Notes: generated by a model from the sequence alone, not told the origin. DNA of 11,879 nucleotides from Pseudomonadota bacterium (GCA_018241165.1 JAFEEK010000506.1:1-11879); one strand, 5' to 3'; positions 1-9,940 are shown, counted from the stretch's first letter. Made by a program: numbers and translations.

Positions 1-82
1 ACAGCACCAGCATGACGTCGACGAGCGGCGTCACGTTGATGTCGGCCATCGCGCCGCTGCTGCTGTTGGTGGAAAATGCCAT
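1..82 (-). CDS. exbD2: ExbD/TolR-family protein, second copy (5' end only)
   Basis: Only the first 27 codons are inside the window; the gene continues past position 1. The visible protein starts MAFSTNSSSG and runs into ADINVTPLVDVMLVL, the family's cytoplasmic tail and start of the single membrane helix. It includes the Asp (residue 22) that matches the proton-path Asp25 of E. coli ExbD. The ATG at 82-80 is preceded by GAGGTAA, a good ribosome-binding site. It lies 50 bp downstream of the first exbD and shares the block INVTPLVDVMLVL with it, so this is a tandem paralogue. ExbD works with ExbB to pass proton-motive-force energy to TonB. Two exbD genes after tonB-exbB is a layout known from Xanthomonas. 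Which partner or substrate this copy serves cannot be read from the fragment. Confidence 0.9.
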   Translation of the reverse strand, partial: MAFSTNSSSGAMADINVTPLVDVMLVL

Positions 83-109
83 GTCGCGTTACCTCGATGC
101 GAAAGCGCG

Positions 110-127
110 CGCCGCCCGCGGGCGGCG
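110..127. other. 18-bp perfect GC palindrome between the exbD genes
   Basis: The stretch from 110 to 127 equals its own reverse complement and is entirely G and C. As RNA it can fold into a stem of about 7 bp with a CGCG loop. It sits between the exbD stop (133) and the ribosome-binding site of the second exbD. There is no T-tract after it, so an intrinsic terminator is unlikely. It may act as an mRNA processing or stability element that sets the ratio of the two ExbD proteins. That role is inferred. Confidence 0.5.
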
Positions 128-132
128 GCGTG

Positions 133-561
133 TCATTGCGTTGTGGCGCTGTGCGCCTGGGTGATGAAGCCGAGCTTGACCATGCCAGCGGCCTTGGCGT
201 CGCCCATCACCGTGGAGATGAGCGAGTATTCGGTATCCTTGTCGGCGCGAATCTGCAGTTCCGGCTGCGGTTGGCGCTGGGCGGCCACGCGCAACTTCGC
301 CTGCATGCTCGCTTCGGTGACCGGCTCATCGTCCCAGTACAGATCGCCGGTGTCCTTGACGGCCAGCGTGATCGGGTGGTTCTGGCCTTCGTCGGGCGGA
401 TGATCCAGGCTCGCGATCGGCAGTTCGACCTTGATCTTGTGCGAAGCCAGGGGCGCCGTGATCATGAAGATGATCAGCAACACCAACATCACGTCGACCA
501 GCGGCGTGACGTTGATTTCCGCCATCACGCCGCCTTCATTGCCGCCCACACTCATCGACAT
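133..561 (-). CDS. exbD: Biopolymer transport protein ExbD/TolR
   Basis: The protein has 142 aa, a normal length for the family (E. coli ExbD has 141). It has a short cytoplasmic N-terminus, then INVTPLVDVMLVLLIIFMI (residues 16-34), the single membrane helix. Asp23 is the expected essential proton-carrying residue. A periplasmic domain follows, with the typical IRADKDTEY segment near residue 104. ExbD and ExbB form the inner-membrane motor that energises TonB. The start at 561 lies 3 bp after the exbB stop, so the two are probably translationally coupled. A GGAAG ribosome-binding site overlaps the end of exbB. An in-frame ATG two codons later (555) is a possible alternative start. The gene belongs to the tonB-exbB-exbD-exbD2 operon. 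Confidence 0.95.
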   Translation of the reverse strand: MSMSVGGNEGGVMAEINVTPLVDVMLVLLIIFMITAPLASHKIKVELPIASLDHPPDEGQNHPITLAVKDTGDLYWDDEPVTEASMQAKLRVAAQRQPQPELQIRADKDTEYSLISTVMGDAKAAGMVKLGFITQAHSATTQ

Positions 562-564
562 GGC

Positions 565-1407
565 TTACTTCCTCGGCGCGGCCGCGGCAGCCTTGCCCAT
601 GGTCGGCGCAGCGCCAGCTTCCACACGTGCGCCGGTGGCGAAGAAGTCGTGCAGGTCGTGCGCGAATTCGTCGAATTGGGCGTTGGTCACGCGGTTGGCG
701 CGGACGAAGACGTTGTAGGCGAGCACTGCCGGAATGGCGACGCCCAGACCGATGGCGGTCATGATCAGCGCTTCGCCGACCGGTCCGGCCACGGTTTCGA
801 TGCCGGCGTTGCCGGACGCACCGATGTTGATCAGGGCGTGGTAGATGCCCCAAACGGTACCGAGCAGGCCGACGAACGGAGCGGTGGAACCGCTGGTGGC
901 AAGCCAGGTCAGGCCGCCTTCCAGTCTCGCGCTTTCGCGCGCCACGCCTTGGCGGAGAGCGCGATCGATGAACTCGGACCGGTTCAGGGCCTCGACCATG
1001 CGGCTGCCTTCATGGCGTTGGTGGTGGGCCGCGGCCGAAGCGCATTCGAGTGCAATCTTCGAGAACGGTTCCCACTTGGGCTGATCTTCCATCACCCGCA
1101 CGGCTTCCTGCGCGGACGAGGTTTCCCAGAACACATGGCGAACGCGGTCAGCGCGCGAACGAATGGCGAGTACGCGCCAACCGTTGATCACGATGAACAG
1201 CCATGTACCGATAGACATCACAACCAGCACGATCAGCGTGATCCAGCTCAACCAGTCGAAATGGTGAACCAGATCGGCAAAACCCATGTGGGTGAGAGCC
1301 GCGGCATCGCCGTGACCGGCGACGGGAGCGCCGGCGGGTGCTGCCGTAACCGCAGCAGCGGCGTCAGCCGGCGGTGCGGATTGAGTCGAACCTGCATCTT
1401 GTAACAT
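565..1407 (-). CDS. exbB: TonB-system proton channel ExbB (MotA/TolQ/ExbB family)
   Basis: The protein has 280 aa, longer than E. coli ExbB (244). The extra length is an Ala/Pro-rich N-terminus (residues 1-40) of a kind seen in other extended ExbB proteins. Three membrane helices are visible at about 54-76, 173-195 and 210-234. The second contains STAPFVGLLGTVWGIYHAL and the third MTAIGLGVAIPAVLAYN. These carry the conserved Thr residues that line the proton path in this family. ExbB forms the inner-membrane pentamer that houses ExbD and drives TonB. The ATG at 1407 has a modest AGGG site upstream. tonB ends 66 bp before it and exbD starts 3 bp after it, which supports one operon. The family also includes TolQ, but linkage to tonB favours ExbB. 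Confidence 0.95.
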   Translation of the reverse strand: MLQDAGSTQSAPPADAAAAVTAAPAGAPVAGHGDAAALTHMGFADLVHHFDWLSWITLIVLVVMSIGTWLFIVINGWRVLAIRSRADRVRHVFWETSSAQEAVRVMEDQPKWEPFSKIALECASAAAHHQRHEGSRMVEALNRSEFIDRALRQGVARESARLEGGLTWLATSGSTAPFVGLLGTVWGIYHALINIGASGNAGIETVAGPVGEALIMTAIGLGVAIPAVLAYNVFVRANRVTNAQFDEFAHDLHDFFATGARVEAGAAPTMGKAAAAAPRK

Positions 1408-1473
1408 AACGCTACCCTTGAAGTGAGAGGCCTATGGTGTCACCAGTTGCGGACGGATGCTAGCCGCCGCCAA

Positions 1474-2127
<654 letters not shown>

Positions 2128-2153
2128 CGTGTGAACCAGTCTTTGTCAGTCGC

Positions 2154-2192
2154 CACCCGCACACTGCCATTGTGGCCGTCGTCGTGCGGGTG
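2154..2192 (-). promoter_or_regulatory. Inverted repeat in the tonB leader
   Basis: CACCCGCAC (2154-2162) and GTGCGGGTG (2184-2192) are perfect 9-bp complements separated by 21 nt. An inner GCCA/TGGC pair with a 3-nt loop lies between them. The structure ends 26 bp before the tonB ATG, so it would fold in the tonB leader RNA. No T-tract follows on the tonB strand, so it does not look like a terminator for the upstream TPR gene. Further upstream (2211-2252) the DNA is AT-rich and includes the inverted repeat GTATAGATAC (2239-2248). I could not fit a standard -35/-10 pair there. The regulatory role is inferred. Confidence 0.5.
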
Positions 2193-2298
2193 TTTGGTTG
2201 AGTGGGAGCGGATTAAATTACACCAGCGCCTTGATTTTGTATAGATACTCTAATCGATGTCTGTGTCGCGCGGCTTTCGCACGCGCGCAAATCCCGGA

Positions 2299-3582
2299 TT
2301 ACTTGCCGCCCAGTTTGGCCAGTTGCGCTTGCGCTTCATCATGCGTATCGGCTTCCTGCGCGGCCTTCTGGAACGCCGCCTTGGCCGCAGCCTTGTCCTT
2401 GTTGCCAAGATCGAGCTTGCCCAGCAACAGGTATGCCTTGCCTTTCTGGGTGACGCCGCGTGCAATGCCTTTTTGCAAGACGTCGCGTGCTTGCGCCCAT
2501 TCGGTTTGAGAACCCAGGATTTGCGCACGCAGGTAGTCGATGTCGCCATTTGCGGCCAGTGGTGAGGCCTTGGAATAGGCGGCCAGGGCCTGATCCTCCT
2601 TCTGCCCGATCATGTAGCAATCGCCCATCAACTTGTAGTTTTCCATGCTCGCCGTTACCGCGGCCTTGTCCAGGCCTTGCTGCAACAACGCCGCGCCCTT
2701 GAGCGCGACCTCGGGCTTGGCATCGCTCTGGGCGATGCTGGCATAAAACTTGGCGGCCGAGACGTAATCCTCATTGGTGGTGATCATGCCGCTGGCCTGC
2801 TCGTGATCGAGCAGCGCCAGCGCCTTGTCACTTTGGTTGGCCTGGGTGTAGATGACCAGTGCGTTGTGTGCCAGCGCCTTGTTCGTCGGATCCTTGGCCA
2901 GTTGCTCGTCGATGACACCGGAGGCCTGGCCGGCCTGGCCGCTCTCGGCATAACTTGCCATCAGGATGCTGTTCCACGATTCCTTCGGCTTGTCGGTCAG
3001 CGACATCGCCTTTTTCATCGCCACGATCGCTTCCGGGTACTTCTGCAGGCGATATTCCGCATTGCCTTCGAGGGCGTAGGAGTCCGCGGTCTCGCGCTTG
3101 CCCTGTGCGCGCCAGATTTTCAGCTCGTCCAGTGCCGCCTGGTATTGGGTGTCGGCGACGTAAGCAGCAGCCATGTTGTACATGGAGTCGAAATACGTAT
3201 CGTTGGGGACCGAGTCCAGTTCGACCAGCTTCTTGTAGTCTTCGATCGCGCCCTTGTAGTCCTGCTCATTGAACTTGATGTTCGCCAGCACCTGCAGCGC
3301 GATGCCCTTGGCGTATTTGCTGCGGCTGCCATCGGCGACTTTCTGCGCTTCCTGTTGCGCCTTGGCGTCATCGCCGGCATTGACCGCGTCGATCGCGGCT
3401 TGCAGCGCTTTCTGATCCGCCTGGCTGGAAAGGTCCGACTTCGGCGCACTCCGTGTCGCATCCGGATAGCGCGCTTCTTCCTTCTTGTCCTTGGCGATCG
3501 CCGCGACGCTCGCGACGGCAATCACGGTTGCCAGCAGCGTGCTCAGCGCGGCACGGATGAAATGCTTCGGGTTGTTGCGCAT
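2299..3582 (-). CDS. Exported tetratricopeptide-repeat protein, function unknown
   Basis: The protein has 427 aa. Residues 1-30 (MRNNPKHFIRAAL, then a hydrophobic run to SVAAIA) look like a Sec signal peptide cleaved before KDKKEE, so it is probably periplasmic. The rest is helical repeats with TPR features, for example QVLANIKFNEQDYKGAIEDY and AYLLLGKLDLGNKDKAAAKA. These suggest a protein-protein scaffold; no catalytic motif is visible. The start at 3582 is chosen because a strong GGAGG lies 8 nt upstream and the signal peptide begins there. A start at 3666 would bury the signal behind 28 odd residues. It lies between gyrB and tonB, all on one strand. Position next to tonB hints at a link with TonB-dependent transport, but the gap and the tonB leader suggest separate control. 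I do not recognise a named orthologue. Confidence 0.85.
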   Translation of the reverse strand: MRNNPKHFIRAALSTLLATVIAVASVAAIAKDKKEEARYPDATRSAPKSDLSSQADQKALQAAIDAVNAGDDAKAQQEAQKVADGSRSKYAKGIALQVLANIKFNEQDYKGAIEDYKKLVELDSVPNDTYFDSMYNMAAAYVADTQYQAALDELKIWRAQGKRETADSYALEGNAEYRLQKYPEAIVAMKKAMSLTDKPKESWNSILMASYAESGQAGQASGVIDEQLAKDPTNKALAHNALVIYTQANQSDKALALLDHEQASGMITTNEDYVSAAKFYASIAQSDAKPEVALKGAALLQQGLDKAAVTASMENYKLMGDCYMIGQKEDQALAAYSKASPLAANGDIDYLRAQILGSQTEWAQARDVLQKGIARGVTQKGKAYLLLGKLDLGNKDKAAAKAAFQKAAQEADTHDEAQAQLAKLGGK

Positions 3583-3590
3583 GGCCCTCT

Positions 3591-3595
3591 CCTCC
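3591..3595 (-). promoter_or_regulatory. Strong Shine-Dalgarno site of the TPR gene
   Basis: GGAGG on the - strand lies 8 nt before the ATG at 3582. It is the clearest ribosome-binding site in the window and decides the start of the exported TPR protein over the upstream in-frame start at 3666. Confidence 0.8.
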
Positions 3596-3697
3596 AATGT
3601 CCAACTTGCACAGTCTAACGCACGCCGGGGAAAACCGGGGCTAATCCGGCTGATCGCGTCTCTCAAGGTTTTTGTTGGCGTTTATACGTCCAGAACC

Positions 3698-6160
<2,463 letters not shown>

Positions 6161-7240
6161 TTATAGCAAGCCGCGCAGACCGCCATGTTCCACGTGGAAC
6201 AGCGTGATGGCATCGGGTTCGGCGCGCAACGGCTCGGGGATTTCCACGCCGGAAATCAGCACCTGCTCGGCATCGCGGCGTAGCCAGCCAAGCACGCGCG
6301 CCTGGTGTTCGAGATCCAGTTCCGAACCCAGGTCATCCAGCGCGATGATCGGCCACTGCCCGCTTGCATCCGCGTGAACCTGTGCCTGGGCGAGTACGCA
6401 TGCGAGCGCGCAAAGCTTTTCCTGCCCGCGTGACAATTGCCCGCGTTGCGGCGCCTGTTCGAAACGAATCGTCCAGTCGGCTCGGTGCGGGCCGCGGCTG
6501 GTGTGACCACGCATGCGGTCGTGGCTTCGTCGCAGCGCAAGCAGATCCCGCAGATTCGCATCGATCGGCCAACCGCGATCCCATTCGATGCTGAACTCCC
6601 CCAACTCGGGCAGGAATTGCCCTGCGAGTTGCGTCAATCGGTCGCAGAACCGCGAAAAGTACTGCTGGCGATGAAGGTCCATCGGTGCCGCTGCGCTGGC
6701 GAGTTCCGTATCCCAGGCATCAAGTTCACTGTCGGTCGCCCCGCCTTTCAGGGCCATGTTGCGCTGGCGCAGGATGCGCCGATAGCGCGCTGCCGTCGCG
6801 AGATAAGCATGTTCCACGTGGAACACGCCCCAATCCAGAAAGCGCCGGCGCTCGCGGCCGGAACCGGCAATCAGTTCATGACTGCCGGGTTCGAAACACA
6901 CCACGGCGGTTTCACCCAGTACGGCGCCAAGGTTCGTGGCGGCGGTTTGATCGATGCGACCATTCCAGCCCGAGTCGTCCCGAATAAGCACGATTCGGCG
7001 AGCGCGTTCTGCGCTGCACACGGTTGCAGCTGCCGCTAGACGCTTCTCGCCGCGCCGGATCAGGTCTTGCGTCGCCCCCAAACGGAAACTTTGCGCGTGG
7101 GACAGCAGGTAGGCGGCTTCAAGGATACTGCTCTTGCCGGCGCCATTGGGCCCGACAAAGACATTGATGCCCGGCGCCAGCGCCACGTCGAGCGTGGCGA
7201 TATTGCGCAGGTTTTCGATGTGCAGTTGCTCCAGGCGCAT
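6161..7240 (-). CDS. recF: DNA replication and repair protein RecF
   Basis: The protein has 359 aa, normal for RecF (E. coli 357). It is an SMC-like ATPase that, with RecO and RecR, helps load RecA at single-strand gaps. Walker A is GPNGAGKSS (30-38), the ABC signature is LSRGQEK (269-275) and Walker B is IIALDDLGSELD (298-309). RRRFLDWGVFH (131-141) is also typical of the family. A GGAG about 9 nt before the ATG supports the start. The gene follows dnaN by 31 bp, and its stop is 36 bp before the gyrB ATG, in the classic dnaN-recF-gyrB order. Two perfect parS palindromes lie inside the reading frame and encode FHVEH at residues 140-144 and 348-352. Confidence 0.97.
   Translation of the reverse strand: MRLEQLHIENLRNIATLDVALAPGINVFVGPNGAGKSSILEAAYLLSHAQSFRLGATQDLIRRGEKRLAAAATVCSAERARRIVLIRDDSGWNGRIDQTAATNLGAVLGETAVVCFEPGSHELIAGSGRERRRFLDWGVFHVEHAYLATAARYRRILRQRNMALKGGATDSELDAWDTELASAAAPMDLHRQQYFSRFCDRLTQLAGQFLPELGEFSIEWDRGWPIDANLRDLLALRRSHDRMRGHTSRGPHRADWTIRFEQAPQRGQLSRGQEKLCALACVLAQAQVHADASGQWPIIALDDLGSELDLEHQARVLGWLRRDAEQVLISGVEIPEPLRAEPDAITLFHVEHGGLRGLL
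6186..6201. promoter_or_regulatory. parS: parS centromere-like site (3' end of recF)
   Basis: TGTTCCACGTGGAACA is a perfect 16-bp palindrome and matches the parS sequence bound by ParB in Pseudomonas and close to that in Bacillus subtilis. It lies about 2.2 kb from the candidate oriC, where chromosomal parS sites are expected. It encodes FHVEH at residues 348-352 of RecF. An identical copy is at 6810-6825. ParA and ParB are not encoded in the window, so binding is inferred from sequence alone. Confidence 0.88.
6810..6825. promoter_or_regulatory. parS: parS centromere-like site (middle of recF)
   Basis: Second exact copy of the 16-bp palindrome TGTTCCACGTGGAACA, about 1.5 kb from the candidate oriC. 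It encodes FHVEH at residues 140-144 of RecF, within the conserved DWGVFH region. Two identical 16-bp palindromes in one 1.1-kb gene are very unlikely by chance, which strengthens both calls. Confidence 0.88.
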
Positions 7241-7271
7241 GGCTGCGACTCCAGCCCGCGCTAGCGACGGA

Positions 7272-8372
7272 TCAGAGGCGCAGCGGCATGATTACATGCC
7301 GCGACTGCTCGCTGCCCGGGATGCGCAACAGGCAACTGGAGTTGGCGTCGCGCAGGCACAGCAGTACTTCTTCGCCTTGCAGGGCATTGAGCGCATCCTG
7401 CAGGTAATTGACGTTGAAGCCGACGCTGAGCTCGTTCACGCCGGTGCGCGCTTCGAGTTCTTCGACCGCTTCTTCCTGTTCCGGATTGTGCGCGACGATG
7501 CGCAGCTTGCCGGGACTGACTTCGAGTTTCACGCCGCGGTATTTCTCGTTCGACAGGATCGCCGCGCGCTGCAGGGCGCCGCGCAGCGATTCCCGCCCGA
7601 TATGCACTTCCTTGTCCGCGCCGATCGGCACGACCGCTTCGTAATCCGGAAAGCGGCCATCGATCAACTTGGAAGTAAACACGACATCGTTGTGGCGCAC
7701 GCGCAAGTGGTTGCGGCCAAACTGAAGCTCCACATCGCCTTCGCCGGACTCGAACAAGCCCTGCAATTCGACGACACCCTTGCGCGGGATGATGATCTGG
7801 CGCTGTGCTGCCTTGCCCCCTTCCAGCGCGGTTTCCGACATCGCGAGCCGGTGCCCGTCCGTGGCGACGCAACGCAAGGACTTCTCGCGCAGGTCCAGCA
7901 AAAGTCCGTTGAGGTAGTAACGCACGTCCTGGTTTGCCATCGCGAACGCGGTGCGATCCATTAATTCCTTGAGCGTATTTTTCGGCAGCGTGATCTTTTC
8001 GATCACCTCGATGTTTTCGATGACCGGAAACTCGGTGGCCGCCAGGGTCGCCAGGGTGAAACGGCTGCGGCCGGAGCTGACTGTCACGCGGTCGTTGGCG
8101 AGCTTGAACTGAATCTTGCTGCCATCCGGAAGAGCACGGCAGATATCGAAGAGTTTGCGCGCCGGAATCGTCACTTCGCCAGCGTCCGCGTCAACGGCAT
8201 CCACGCTCGCCGACATTTCCACCTCGAGATCGGTGCCGGTAAAGCTCACCTTGCCCGATCCGGAAACCACCAACAGGTTGGACAGCACCGGGAGCGTCTG
8301 CCGGCGTTCCACCACACCAATGACCTGTTGCAACGGCTTGAGCAAAACTTCGCGTTGGATACTGAAGTGCAT
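7272..8372 (-). CDS. dnaN: DNA polymerase III beta subunit (sliding clamp)
   Basis: The protein has 366 aa, the exact length of E. coli DnaN. It forms the dimeric ring that holds DNA polymerase III and many repair proteins on DNA. The start MHFSIQREVLLKPLQQVIGVVERR, the segment TLPVLSNLLV (about 26-35), CVATDGHRLA in the second domain and the end HVIMPLRL are all family hallmarks. The three repeated clamp domains of about 120 aa account for the full length. A GGAAG lies about 10 nt before the ATG at 8372. The gene is separated from dnaA by the 209-bp candidate oriC and followed after 31 bp by recF. The weak -10-like TATAAC in the gap (- strand) could serve a dnaN promoter, but I see no good -35 for it. 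Confidence 0.98.
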   Translation of the reverse strand: MHFSIQREVLLKPLQQVIGVVERRQTLPVLSNLLVVSGSGKVSFTGTDLEVEMSASVDAVDADAGEVTIPARKLFDICRALPDGSKIQFKLANDRVTVSSGRSRFTLATLAATEFPVIENIEVIEKITLPKNTLKELMDRTAFAMANQDVRYYLNGLLLDLREKSLRCVATDGHRLAMSETALEGGKAAQRQIIIPRKGVVELQGLFESGEGDVELQFGRNHLRVRHNDVVFTSKLIDGRFPDYEAVVPIGADKEVHIGRESLRGALQRAAILSNEKYRGVKLEVSPGKLRIVAHNPEQEEAVEELEARTGVNELSVGFNVNYLQDALNALQGEEVLLCLRDANSSCLLRIPGSEQSRHVIMPLRL

Positions 8373-8426
8373 GGTGGTTGCTTCCGTGATTTTGGTTATT
8401 TATGTGGAAAGAGCTGTTATAGGGCC

Positions 8427-8435
8427 TGTGGATCA
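8427..8435 (-). promoter_or_regulatory. DnaA box, one mismatch
   Basis: TGATCCACA on the - strand differs from TTATCCACA at one base. It lies on the dnaN side of the AT-rich stretch and just upstream of a TATAAC element, so it could also affect dnaN transcription. Confidence 0.5.
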
Positions 8436-8455
8436 TGGGGACTGTTTTTTTCCCC

Positions 8456-8484
8456 TTGTAAATCAAATAAATACATTCACATTT
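8456..8484. other. AT-rich DNA-unwinding candidate
   Basis: Only 5 of 29 bases are G or C, in a strongly GC-rich window. It lies between DnaA boxes, as expected for the region first melted by DnaA. The placement is inferred from composition and position. Confidence 0.6.
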
Positions 8485-8519
8485 CCGGCTGAAAGCATGT
8501 TGAGCGTTTCTTGCTTGCT

Positions 8520-8528
8520 TGTGGATAT
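8520..8528 (-). promoter_or_regulatory. DnaA box, one mismatch
   Basis: ATATCCACA on the - strand differs from the consensus at the first base. It faces the perfect box at 8555-8563 in opposite orientation, forming an inverted pair next to the AT-rich stretch. Confidence 0.65.
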
Positions 8529-8532
8529 GTCG

Positions 8533-8573
8533 GTGCGCCGCATTGTTGCACAACTTATCCACATCCGGCGCAC
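8533..8573. other. Inverted repeat enclosing the perfect DnaA box
   Basis: GTGCGCCG (8533-8540) and CGGCGCAC (8566-8573) are perfect 8-bp complements. The 25 bases between them hold the perfect DnaA box and a smaller GTTGCACAAC near-palindrome. The structure starts 8 bp after the dnaA stop, so it could also fold at the 3' end of dnaA mRNA. No T-tract follows, so a simple intrinsic terminator is not supported. Confidence 0.6.
8555..8563 (+). promoter_or_regulatory. Perfect DnaA box
   Basis: TTATCCACA matches the high-affinity DnaA box exactly. It lies 18 bp downstream of the dnaA stop codon in the candidate origin. Confidence 0.85.
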
Positions 8574-8581
8574 AGTTGTCT

Positions 8582-9901
8582 TCATCCAGTCAACTGGCGC
8601 AACAGCATTTCCCAATCCTGGCGCAATTTGCCGTCCTTGTGGGTCAGATCCCGGATCGTGCGGCAGGCATGCAACACCGTCGTATGATCGCGCCCGCCAA
8701 ACGCCCTGCCAATTTCGGGCAGGCTGTGGTCGGTGATTTCCTTGGCCAGCGCCATCGCCAATTGGCGTGGCCGCGCCAGCGAGCGGCTACGGCTGGTCGA
8801 TAGCAGGTTCGGCAAGCTGATCTGGTAGTAGTCGGCTACCGTTTTCTGGATATTCGAAAGCGTGATCGCCTGACTATGCACGGTGAGCAGGTCACGCAGG
8901 GCTTCCAGCGCGAAGTCTTCCGTGATCGGCACGCCCTGGAAATTTGCGCGCGCCGCCAGCGTGTTGAGCGCGCCTTCCAGATCGCGCACGTTCGAACGCA
9001 TGCGCTTGGCGACGAGAAACGCCACGGATTCGGGAATATCCAGACCGCGCGCCGAGGATTTCGCGAGCAGGATCGCCGCGCGCGTCTCGAAATCCGGTGG
9101 TTCGATCGCCACCGACAAACCCCAGCCCAGGCGCGATTTCAGGCGCGGCTCGAGGTTTTCTACTTCCTTCGGAAACTTGTCGCAGGTCATGATGATCTGC
9201 TGTTTGCTTTCGAACAACGCGTTGAAGGTGTGGAAAAACTCTTCCTGGGTACGATCCTTGCCGGCAAAGAACTGGATGTCGTCGATGAGCAACGCATCCA
9301 CATCGCGGAAGCGGCGCTTGAACTCGTCCATGCCTTTTTGCTGCAACGCCCGCACCATGCCGTTGACGAACTGTTCCGAACGCAGGTACATCACCCGCAT
9401 TGCCGGATTGTTGGCGCGAATCAGGTTTCCAGCCGCATGCATGAGGTGGGTCTTGCCAAGGCCGGTGCCGCCATAGAGCAGCAACGGGTTGTAGGCGCGG
9501 CCGGGATTCATCGCCACCTGCATCGCCGAGGCCTTGCCGAGCTGGTTGGACTTGCCCTCGACGAAGGTGTCGAAGGTGTAGTGCGGATCCAGGTTGTGCT
9601 CGAAATCCTCGGATTCGGCAGCGGCGTTCGCGCGCCCGCCGGACTTTTCCGCACGCCGACTCGCCAGCGTGCCGACCTCCAGGCGTAACGCAACCGGCTC
9701 GCCGTGCACATGCGCGAGCACGCGTTCGATCAGGCCCTGGAACTTCGTGCGCACGAAATCCAGTGTGTAGGCATTCGGTGCGAGCAGGCGCAGCCCTTCG
9801 CTGTCCTCGCTGGCTTGCAAGGGCATCAGATAGGTGTGCAGGTCCTCGACGCTCAGTTCGCCTTCCAGGCGTTCCAGGCAGCGCCGCCACAATTTGCTCA
9901 T
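8582..9901 (-). CDS. dnaA: Chromosomal replication initiator protein DnaA
   Basis: The protein has 439 aa (E. coli 467; the shorter length fits a short domain II linker). It binds DnaA boxes, melts oriC and helps load the helicase. Domain I is [20 protein letters not shown] onward, and the linker lies at about 78-100. The AAA+ domain has Walker [10 protein letters not shown] (144-152) and Walker B LLIDDIQ (204-210). The C-terminal DNA-binding domain carries the DnaA signature [15 protein letters not shown] (402-416). The ATG at 9901 is chosen because homology begins there and the predicted promoter lies just upstream. The open frame continues upstream to 10102, but that part overlaps rpmH and looks non-coding. 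No clear ribosome-binding site is seen. The gene diverges from rpmH and precedes the candidate oriC. Confidence 0.98.
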   Translation of the reverse strand: MSKLWRRCLERLEGELSVEDLHTYLMPLQASEDSEGLRLLAPNAYTLDFVRTKFQGLIERVLAHVHGEPVALRLEVGTLASRRAEKSGGRANAAAESEDFEHNLDPHYTFDTFVEGKSNQLGKASAMQVAMNPGRAYNPLLLYGGTGLGKTHLMHAAGNLIRANNPAMRVMYLRSEQFVNGMVRALQQKGMDEFKRRFRDVDALLIDDIQFFAGKDRTQEEFFHTFNALFESKQQIIMTCDKFPKEVENLEPRLKSRLGWGLSVAIEPPDFETRAAILLAKSSARGLDIPESVAFLVAKRMRSNVRDLEGALNTLAARANFQGVPITEDFALEALRDLLTVHSQAITLSNIQKTVADYYQISLPNLLSTSRSRSLARPRQLAMALAKEITDHSLPEIGRAFGGRDHTTVLHACRTIRDLTHKDGKLRQDWEMLLRQLTG

Positions 9902-9924
9902 GATGGAATTGATTACCGGTACAT

Positions 9925-9940
9925 CCGCCGCAGCGGGCGG
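9925..9940 (-). other. Hairpin in the dnaA leader
   Basis: CCGCC and GGCGG flank a 6-nt loop. The hairpin lies between the predicted start of transcription (near 9941) and the dnaA ATG at 9901. It could affect leader stability or translation start, which is notable since dnaA lacks a clear ribosome-binding site. Confidence 0.4.

Larger units (their letters stand above)
8373..8581. other. oriC: Candidate chromosomal replication origin (oriC)
   Basis: This 209-bp gap between dnaA and dnaN holds one perfect DnaA box (8555-8563), two boxes with one mismatch (8520-8528, 8427-8435) and weaker matches at 8403-8411 and 8473-8481. An AT-rich stretch of about 24% GC at 8444-8484 is a likely unwinding element. 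A GGGGA/TCCCC inverted repeat (8437-8455) borders it. The dnaA-dnaN gap is a common bacterial origin site. The rpmH-dnaA gap (9902-10048) has no recognisable DnaA box, which makes this gap the better candidate. The same DNA must also carry the dnaN leader. Confidence 0.85.

Noticed and set aside
76..1404. A 442-codon + strand open frame opposite exbB and exbD
   Set aside because: Antisense to two clear genes; low-complexity Gly/Arg/His-rich product without motifs.
2211..2252. Fur box upstream of tonB
   Set aside because: The AT-rich block does not match the GATAAT-type hexamer array well enough.
2677..3618. A 313-codon + strand open frame opposite the TPR gene
   Set aside because: The opposite strand has a signal peptide, a strong ribosome-binding site and TPR motifs; this frame has none.
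3627..3642. CCGGGG-AAAA-CCGGGG looking like a hairpin after gyrB
   Set aside because: The two arms are direct, not inverted, repeats, so they cannot pair as a terminator.
3583..3666. N-terminal extension of the TPR protein by 28 residues
   Set aside because: It would place non-signal sequence before the signal peptide and ignore the strong GGAGG.
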